A DNA stretch of 20,477 nucleotides from a virus: IMG/VR virus record IMGVR_UViG_3300006802_013621, positions 1-20,477 of that record. One strand, 5' to 3'. The position numbers and the translations under genes are program-made. Each line of letters begins with the position of its first letter. The stretch's first letter is position 1. The notes under the pieces are model-generated. The model searched no databases. It was not told the origin of the DNA and worked only from the letters and a program-made list of their open reading frames with translations. Positions 15,325 through 20,477 of the stretch are shown here, piece after piece.

Positions 15325-15994
15325 AATATGTATCTTCGACTTTGAAACAGATGGCAAAGACCCTTCGGTTTGTAGCCCTGTGCAATTAGCTGCTGTAATG
15401 ATAGATCCAGATAAGCTAGAAATTGTAGAGAATTCTGAATTCAATATTAATTTTAAGCCAGAATTATTAGAGCAAAATCCAGATCATCAATATGACACAG
15501 ATCTATTAGAGTTTCACGCTAAAGCACAACAATGTGCCGTTGGTGATATTATAGCCAAATGGAAAGAATATCCAAACCAAAAGCAGTCTTGGACACAATT
15601 TGTTAATTATTTAGATAAATATCATTCCAGAAGCTCTAAGAAAAGCATATTTTCAGCACCAATTGCAGCTGGATATAATATCTTACGTTTTGATATGAAT
15701 ATAGTCGATAGACTTGCTATTAAATATAAGAATATTGGTAAAGATAAAAGCAATAATATTTTTCATCCTAGAGACAAAATTGATTTGATGCATTTGATGT
15801 TTTTATGGTTTGAAGATAATGACGAAATAAAAAGTTTATCATTGGATAATATGAGAGATTATCTAGGCATATCAAAAGACAAGGCTCACGATGCATTAAA
15901 AGACGTACACGATTGTGCTTCTATACTAATACGGTTTTTGAGATTACACAGAAATCAAGCAAAGAAAATAAAATTTAGGAATTCTTTTGCATGA
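15314..15994 (+). CDS. DEDDh 3'-5' exonuclease (DnaQ/epsilon-like proofreading subunit)
   Basis: Predicted proofreading exonuclease of the DnaQ fold, 226 residues. All five catalytic residues are visible: D9 and E11 in FDFETDG, D127 in NILRFDMN, H192 and D197 in HDALKDVHD (H-x4-D). The only usable start is TTG 15314, because a stop lies two codons upstream in frame. GAGGT at 15301-15305 provides the ribosome site. It is encoded between the two halves of the polymerase III alpha subunit and overlaps the second half by four bases (ATGA). The natural reading is a polymerase-exonuclease complex made in equal amounts. No clamp-binding motif was identified by eye. Confidence 0.88.
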   Translation: MKNKICIFDFETDGKDPSVCSPVQLAAVMIDPDKLEIVENSEFNINFKPELLEQNPDHQYDTDLLEFHAKAQQCAVGDIIAKWKEYPNQKQSWTQFVNYLDKYHSRSSKKSIFSAPIAAGYNILRFDMNIVDRLAIKYKNIGKDKSNNIFHPRDKIDLMHLMFLWFEDNDEIKSLSLDNMRDYLGISKDKAHDALKDVHDCASILIRFLRLHRNQAKKIKFRNSFA

Positions 15995-17592
15995 CAAAAT
16001 ATTTTGAATATAAGAAGTGTGGATGTAAATTTCCATTGGATTCTGCTGGTAACATTGTTTTCGATCCAGATATTTTAAAACTTAATCTAGACTGTAAAGC
16101 AACGTGGGATTTGATTGGAACCGGAAACACAAAGGGATGTTTTCAGTTGGAATCTCGTTTAGGTAGAAGTATGGCAAAGAAACTAAAGCCAGAAAATATC
16201 GAACAGCTATCAGCACTTATTAGTATTATGAGGCCAGGATGTCTTGAGGCTGTTAGAGATGGAAAAACAGTTAGTAATCACTTTATAGACAAGAAAAATG
16301 GATTAGAGTCTGTTGATTACTTTCACCCGTCTCTAGAGCCAATATTGTCTAATACTTTCGGTGAAATGGTATATCAAGAGCAGGCAATGCAAATAGCCAA
16401 AGACTTGGCTGGATTTAATTTGCAAGAAGCAGACATGCTTAGAAAAGCTATTGGTAAGAAAAAAGCCGATGAAATGTCTAAATTAAAAGACAAATTTCTA
16501 TCTGGATGTAAAAGAGTCAATCTTATTTCACAAGATCAAGCTGACCAAATATTTTCATGGATCGAAAAAAGCCAAAGATATTCTTTTAATAAAAGCCACG
16601 CTGTTAGTTATGCTATGAACGCCTATTTATCAGCATTTAGTAAAGCTCATTTTACCAGAACATTTTTTGCTTCTTATTTAAAGTTCGCTAAAGATAAAAT
16701 AGATGCACAGCAAGAAATCAAAGAATTAATTCAAAATGCATCTCAAATGGATATTCAGGTATCAACTCCAGATATTAGAAAACTTAATAGATATTTTGTA
16801 TTAAGAGATAAAATCATCTATTTTGGTTTAACAGATATTAAGGGTGTGGGACAATCTGTATTTAATAAGCTGCTCACGCTAACTGATGAAAATAAATTAC
16901 AAACAATGAAATGGCCCGAAATGCTATTAAATGTATTATTAGACATTAACAGCACTGCTGTAAAAGGCTTGATTTCTTCTGGTGCTATGGATCATTATGG
17001 ACACACAAGAAACACTATGTTATTTGAATATAGTCTTGTGTCTGATTTAACAAAAAGAGAAATAGAAATATGTAAAGAATATATTACTGAAAAAACCATT
17101 AAAGATATTCTTAAAAAATTGTCTATCTCCAAAATTACTTCTAGAAGAAAGAGCATAATAGACAATCATATTAAATCTATAGAAAAACCTCCATTTGATC
17201 TATCTGATACCATTGAATGGATTGCTGATAAAGAATATGAATTATTAGGATACTCTTTATCGTGTTCTAGGATTGATATGTTTGATATTACAAATGCCAA
17301 CTGTACATGTTCTGAATTTTTAAAAACCACCAAACAAGATATTATTATAGCAGGAGAGATAGAGTCTATCAATATTGTTAAAACAAAGTCTGGTAAGCAC
17401 AAGGGGGCGGATATGGCATTTATAAGCATTTCTGATAATACTGGACTGTTAGATTCTGTCATTGTTTTTCCTGAGGCATATAGATCTTATCAAAATATAT
17501 TATTCAATAATAATATCGTAATTATTAAAGGATCTAGATCTAAAGAAAAGGATGGATTAATAGTAGACAAAATTTTTATACCACAAGCTTGA
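15991..17592 (+). CDS. dnaE: DNA polymerase III alpha subunit, C-terminal half (fingers, HhH and OB fold)
   Basis: Second half of the split polymerase, 533 residues. After a short N-terminal piece with a Cys cluster (KKCGCKFPLD, about 8-17), it joins the DnaE sequence at GNTKGCFQLESRLG, equivalent to the E. coli segment TAVFQLES. It continues through IMRPG, HFIDKKNG, VYQEQAMQIAK, ADMLRKAIGKKK, SFNKSHAVSYAM and LTDIKGVG (helix-hairpin-helix), ending in an OB-fold (AGEIESINIVKTKSG ... VFPEAY). No catalytic Asp is needed here because all three are in the first half. The ATG overlaps the exonuclease stop, and TAGGA lies ten bases upstream. There are no split-intein sequences at either junction, so the two chains must associate without ligation, or in another way not visible here. 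Confidence 0.9.
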   Translation: MTKYFEYKKCGCKFPLDSAGNIVFDPDILKLNLDCKATWDLIGTGNTKGCFQLESRLGRSMAKKLKPENIEQLSALISIMRPGCLEAVRDGKTVSNHFIDKKNGLESVDYFHPSLEPILSNTFGEMVYQEQAMQIAKDLAGFNLQEADMLRKAIGKKKADEMSKLKDKFLSGCKRVNLISQDQADQIFSWIEKSQRYSFNKSHAVSYAMNAYLSAFSKAHFTRTFFASYLKFAKDKIDAQQEIKELIQNASQMDIQVSTPDIRKLNRYFVLRDKIIYFGLTDIKGVGQSVFNKLLTLTDENKLQTMKWPEMLLNVLLDINSTAVKGLISSGAMDHYGHTRNTMLFEYSLVSDLTKREIEICKEYITEKTIKDILKKLSISKITSRRKSIIDNHIKSIEKPPFDLSDTIEWIADKEYELLGYSLSCSRIDMFDITNANCTCSEFLKTTKQDIIIAGEIESINIVKTKSGKHKGADMAFISISDNTGLLDSVIVFPEAYRSYQNILFNNNIVIIKGSRSKEKDGLIVDKIFIPQA

Positions 17593-17616
17593 CACCGTGT
17601 CGTGCTGTGTTATAAT
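17589..17616 (+). promoter_or_regulatory. Near-consensus sigma-70 promoter upstream of ssb
   Basis: TTGACA (17589-17594) and TATAAT (17611-17616) are separated by 16 bases, and the -10 is preceded by TGT, giving an extended -10 (TGnTATAAT). The -35 overlaps the stop codon of the polymerase C-terminal half. This is the clearest promoter in the window. It would drive ssb and probably the glycosyltransferases, using unmodified host RNA polymerase, and so suggests early or constitutive expression. Confidence 0.78.
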
Positions 17617-17667
17617 AGTGTGTGCGTTCGATTGACTTTTAGAACTTTGAGTTGAAGGAGTTTGACT

Positions 17668-18045
17668 ATGAATCAAGTATTTTTACGAGGTAATTTGACA
17701 AGAGATCCAGAGCTGAGAACGATTGATAATGGAGATAGATCAATATCAGTTATCAATTTTACTGTTGCTGTGTCTAGGGAATATACCAAGGCAAATGGCA
17801 CAAAGGATAAGGTTGTGTCTTATATTCCTTGTGAAGCATGGGACAGTGGAGCAGAACTCATCGCTGATTCTTTTCGCAAGGGCGACTTAGTGTTCGTAGA
17901 AGGATCTATGAGAAATGACAAGTGGGAAAAGGACGGAGTCAAGCATAGTAGCATGAAGATTAGAGTAAATAATTTCTCTAAGCTAACAAAGCTAAAGAAG
18001 AATGCAGATAAGGCCGAAGATACTGAAGAACCAGTAGCATTCTGA
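17668..18045 (+). CDS. ssb: Single-stranded DNA-binding protein
   Basis: OB-fold SSB, 125 residues. It binds single-stranded DNA at the fork and in recombination. The opening MNQVFLRGNLTRDPELR, the strand VINFTVAVSREY, YIPCEAW and LVFVEGSMR are standard SSB signatures. The C-terminal tail is short and acidic, ending EDTEEPVAF, a variant of the DDDIPF tip that recruits partners. ATG 17668 is chosen because AAGGAG ends seven bases before it. A TTG two codons earlier is too close to that site. It has its own strong promoter, consistent with the high copy number needed for SSB. It is shorter than the E. coli protein (178) because it lacks the long Gly/Gln linker. Confidence 0.93.
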   Translation: MNQVFLRGNLTRDPELRTIDNGDRSISVINFTVAVSREYTKANGTKDKVVSYIPCEAWDSGAELIADSFRKGDLVFVEGSMRNDKWEKDGVKHSSMKIRVNNFSKLTKLKKNADKAEDTEEPVAF

Positions 18046-18082
18046 TTATAATTGTCAAACCGAAATAGGAGATCTCTAGTAT

Positions 18083-19693
18083 ATGAGAAAAAAAAGAATA
18101 TTGATGGTAGGCGAAAACCATATTGCTAAGTCAGGATTCGGTCTCTATACTAGAGAAATTCTATCTAGGTTACACAAGTGTGATAAATATGAAATTGCAG
18201 AATTAAGCTGCTTTAATAGCGGGGCTCATGCTCCACAGGTTCCGTGGAAAGTTTATCCTGTTATGCCATTTCAAGATGATCCTCCAGAAGTTCATCAAAA
18301 ATTTGGAGCAGACGGTGAGAATGTTTTTGGTAAATGGAGATTTGATCAGGTAGTTTTGCATTTCAAACCAGATATTGTGTTTGATATACGAGATTTCTGG
18401 ATGCTTGCTTATCAGGAAAATTCTGTTTTAAGACCCTATTTTCACTGGGTCATAGCACCAACCGTAGATTCAATTCCACAACAACTGAATTGGCTTCAAA
18501 CATTTGGTAGTGCGGATGTTGTACTAGCACATACTGACTGGGCGATTGATTATATGAAGTCTGTTGGCCATAATATTAATGCTATCAAAAGTGTATCGGA
18601 TTCTGTTGACACTGACGTATTTAAGCCAATAAATTTTTCTTTAACTCTTAATAGGGCCCAACATTTTATACCAGAAAATGCTTTTATTATTGGTGCGGTA
18701 ATGAGGAATCAGAAGAGAAAACTTATTCCAAATTTAATGGGTATAGTTAAGAATGTAAGAACATTATCAAAAAGAACCGACGCCTATCTATATTTACATA
18801 CTAGCTACCCAGAAAAGGCTGGTTGGGATATTCCTAGTCTTCTTCAGGAATATGATGCTTATAATTTTACATTATTTACATACTATTGTCAAGCGTGTAA
18901 AAAGGCGTATGCTTCACATTGGAAGGGTCCAAAAACTGTTTGTCCATTCTGTTCTCAAAAATCATCCAATTTACCAAGCGTAGTTCATGGACTAACAGAC
19001 AGTCAATTAAAAAATGTATATAACCTATTCGATATTTATCTACAATATGCTATTTGTGAAGGACTTGGTATTCCGCAGTTAGAGGCCGCTTCTTGTGGAG
19101 TGCCAATCTGTTCTGTTGATTATAGTGCAATGAGCGAGGTTTCTACCAAACTAGATGGCGAAAAAGTTTCTTATGCTCTATTTAAAGAAATGGAAACCGG
19201 TGCGTTTAGGGCTATTCCTAATGATTCTGAGGCTGTTCAAATCATATTGCGTCATATGAGCACATCCAAAGAAACTAATATAAAACGCAAGAAAAATGCA
19301 AGAAATAAAATTCTAGAACATTATAGTTGGGATAAAACAGCAGACACATATATGGAAATATTTGATAGTTTACCTTTTAAAGATATGTGGGACACACCGC
19401 TAGAGATAAATCCAGCCGCACCAGTACCTCAAGGTCTTTCAAATAGAGAATTTGTCTCTACCATTGTTACTGATGTAATTAAAAGTCCCCACTTACTCAG
19501 AACAACATATATACAAAACATGATTCGTTGCTTAGATGAAGGATACTTACAAAATGGCAATAATATTGTAACCTTTACCAAAGAGACAGCTAAGAAAAAT
19601 CTTGAAGGATTATTAAATCATAAAGCAACACTAGAGCAACTTAGATCTGGTAAGGCATTAGATAATTCTAGGTTTCTAAAATATGGAACATAA
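18083..19693 (+). CDS. GT-B glycosyltransferase (GT4-like) with an inserted zinc ribbon
   Basis: 536 residues. The N-terminal Rossmann domain opens RILMVGENHIAKSGFGLYTREI, written here as RILMVGENHI then AKSGFGLYTREI, and contains HFKPDIVFDIRDFW and DVVLAHTDWAIDYMK. The C-terminal donor-binding domain has the E-x7-E motif EGLGIPQLEAASCGVP (326-341), diagnostic of GT4-type retaining transferases. Between them, at the strand that normally leads straight to 'G-L-x-x-x-x-L', a zinc ribbon is inserted (C269, C272, C287, C290; YYCQACKK ... VCPFCSQK). A further helical tail (about 450-536) has no obvious match. AGGAG precedes the ATG. Donor and acceptor are unknown. Targets could be host cell-wall glycans, phage DNA bases or virion proteins. 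It overlaps the next transferase by 11 bases. Confidence 0.85.
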   Translation: MRKKRILMVGENHIAKSGFGLYTREILSRLHKCDKYEIAELSCFNSGAHAPQVPWKVYPVMPFQDDPPEVHQKFGADGENVFGKWRFDQVVLHFKPDIVFDIRDFWMLAYQENSVLRPYFHWVIAPTVDSIPQQLNWLQTFGSADVVLAHTDWAIDYMKSVGHNINAIKSVSDSVDTDVFKPINFSLTLNRAQHFIPENAFIIGAVMRNQKRKLIPNLMGIVKNVRTLSKRTDAYLYLHTSYPEKAGWDIPSLLQEYDAYNFTLFTYYCQACKKAYASHWKGPKTVCPFCSQKSSNLPSVVHGLTDSQLKNVYNLFDIYLQYAICEGLGIPQLEAASCGVPICSVDYSAMSEVSTKLDGEKVSYALFKEMETGAFRAIPNDSEAVQIILRHMSTSKETNIKRKKNARNKILEHYSWDKTADTYMEIFDSLPFKDMWDTPLEINPAAPVPQGLSNREFVSTIVTDVIKSPHLLRTTYIQNMIRCLDEGYLQNGNNIVTFTKETAKKNLEGLLNHKATLEQLRSGKALDNSRFLKYGT

Positions 19694-20477
19694 TATACTG
19701 TATATTGGACCATATAATGAAGAATCTCATAGGGGTAGATATTCTTTATCTAATATACGAGCTTTAATAAAAGCTGGACATTCATTAAAGATTGTGCCAA
19801 TCTATTATATAGATGAGCAATTCAAAGAAACCCCAGAAGATTTAAAAGAGTTTGAAAATAGCTCTAATAATATAGACTGTGATATTTGTATACAACATTG
19901 TGATCCTTTACAATATTCTTTTCATTCTGGTTTCAGAAAAAACATTGGTATCTATACTCCAGTTGGTCTGCCAGATGACCCAATAATTAATAGTCGATTA
20001 AAAATGCTGGATAATATTATTGTAAATTCATTAGATCTTAAAGAAGGACTGAAAAATATTGTTCCAAAAAATATTAGTGATAATATTAGATATTGCCCGA
20101 AATATATTGATATCGCCAAGATAAAAAATGCTCACAAAGAAAAGTTAGACTGGACCGATCCTTCTCGCTACTATTTTTATGCTGAACTAACTTTTGATGA
20201 TCAATATGATTGGGAAAAACTTCTATATGTTTATATTACAACATTCATGAATAAAAGGTCTGGTCTTATAATTAAAACATATGGTCTTGATAATAAAAAC
20301 AAAATTGATTATGTAAAAAACACAATAGAGTCAATTGCTATTGGAGCCAATATCAAACCAGATCCAGAAAGTATGCCAAAAGTATTAACTGGTATTTATT
20401 CAGAAGAGGATACCATTAAGGTTTATAATTCTATAAATTGTTTTATTGATTGCATTAGAACATATGATTATAATGAT
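19683..20477 (+). CDS. Second GT-B glycosyltransferase-like protein, cut by the window edge
   Basis: An open frame of 265 codons from ATG 19683 to the end of the window with no stop. It begins MEHNILYIGPYNEESHRGRYSL, split here as MEHNILYIGPYN and EESHRGRYSLSN, a Rossmann opening like that of the neighbouring transferase. DCDICIQHCDP, NIGIYTPVGLP and NIIVNSLDLKEGL are followed by the start of the second domain (SRYYFYAEL, then YVYITTFMNK), with RSGLIIKTYGLD. The conserved E-x7-E segment would lie near or beyond the window edge, so the family assignment rests on the overall layout. It overlaps the previous gene and is probably co-translated with it. Confidence 0.65.
   Translation, partial: MEHNILYIGPYNEESHRGRYSLSNIRALIKAGHSLKIVPIYYIDEQFKETPEDLKEFENSSNNIDCDICIQHCDPLQYSFHSGFRKNIGIYTPVGLPDDPIINSRLKMLDNIIVNSLDLKEGLKNIVPKNISDNIRYCPKYIDIAKIKNAHKEKLDWTDPSRYYFYAELTFDDQYDWEKLLYVYITTFMNKRSGLIIKTYGLDNKNKIDYVKNTIESIAIGANIKPDPESMPKVLTGIYSEEDTIKVYNSINCFIDCIRTYDYND

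Noticed and set aside
15070-16120. Split intein joining the two polymerase halves
   Set aside because: No intein N-terminal Cys block at the end of the first half and no intein C-terminal His-Asn block at the start of the second. The junction is also not at the cyanobacterial DnaE site.
1-20477. tRNA genes, CRISPR arrays, insertion sequences and terminators
   Set aside because: No repeated spaced units, no transposase-like protein, no cloverleaf noticed by eye, and no hairpin followed by a T run in the few gaps. A dedicated tRNA scan was not possible.

Overview
The window is a piece of a tailed-phage (Caudoviricetes-type) genome. It is AT-rich, every gene lies on the + strand, and most genes touch or overlap by a few bases. 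They encode nucleotide metabolism, recombination and replication proteins, with glycosyltransferase-like genes at both edges. Shine-Dalgarno (SD) sites are strong (AAGGAG, GGAGG, GAGGTGAT), and the one clear promoter matches the sigma-70 consensus almost perfectly. This points to a bacterial host with a conventional sigma factor and ribosome-binding rules. Nothing in the window identifies the host genus.

Layout. 2-394: end of a sugar-transferase-like gene. 397-3223: dNTP supply (dCMP-deaminase family protein and a monomeric B12-dependent ribonucleotide reductase). 3246-4534: PhoH-like ATPase and an HNH nuclease. 4534-5999: four small genes, only one with a recognisable fold (zinc ribbon). 5996-7882: recombination (RecA/UvsX-like recombinase, Vsr-like nuclease, helical protein in the position expected for a UvsY-like mediator). 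7872-10840: zinc-ribbon protein, DnaB-like helicase, TOPRIM primase. 10837-12455: dNMP kinase and a RecB/Cas4-like nuclease. 12534-13253: HNH homing-type endonuclease. 13243-17592: a bacterial-type DNA polymerase III alpha subunit in two separate genes, with a small protein and a DEDDh 3'-5' exonuclease encoded between them. 17589-18045: strong promoter and SSB. 18083-20477: two GT-B-type glycosyltransferases, the second cut by the window edge.

The most striking observation is at the start of the polymerase gene. An in-frame TGA (13285-13287) interrupts the conserved HVHS/YSLLDG motif of the PHP domain. Skipping exactly nine bases, from the serine codon TCT before the stop to the serine codon TCA two codons after it, restores the canonical motif with no extra residue. 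The stop sits in the 5' arm of a strong hairpin (13276-13315), and an HNH homing-type endonuclease lies immediately upstream. This resembles the architecture of phage T4 mobE/gene 60, where a homing endonuclease gene and a ribosome-bypassed coding gap travel together. The bypass interpretation here is inference. Readthrough, termination-reinitiation or a disrupted gene remain open.

Other unusual points are a RecB-like nuclease whose conserved N-terminus and best SD call for a non-AUG (AUU) start, the split polymerase with its proofreading exonuclease nested between the halves, and a glycosyltransferase with a zinc ribbon inserted in its donor-binding domain. I saw no tRNA, rRNA, CRISPR array, insertion sequence or convincing terminator. 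There is no gene-free stretch over 300 bases.
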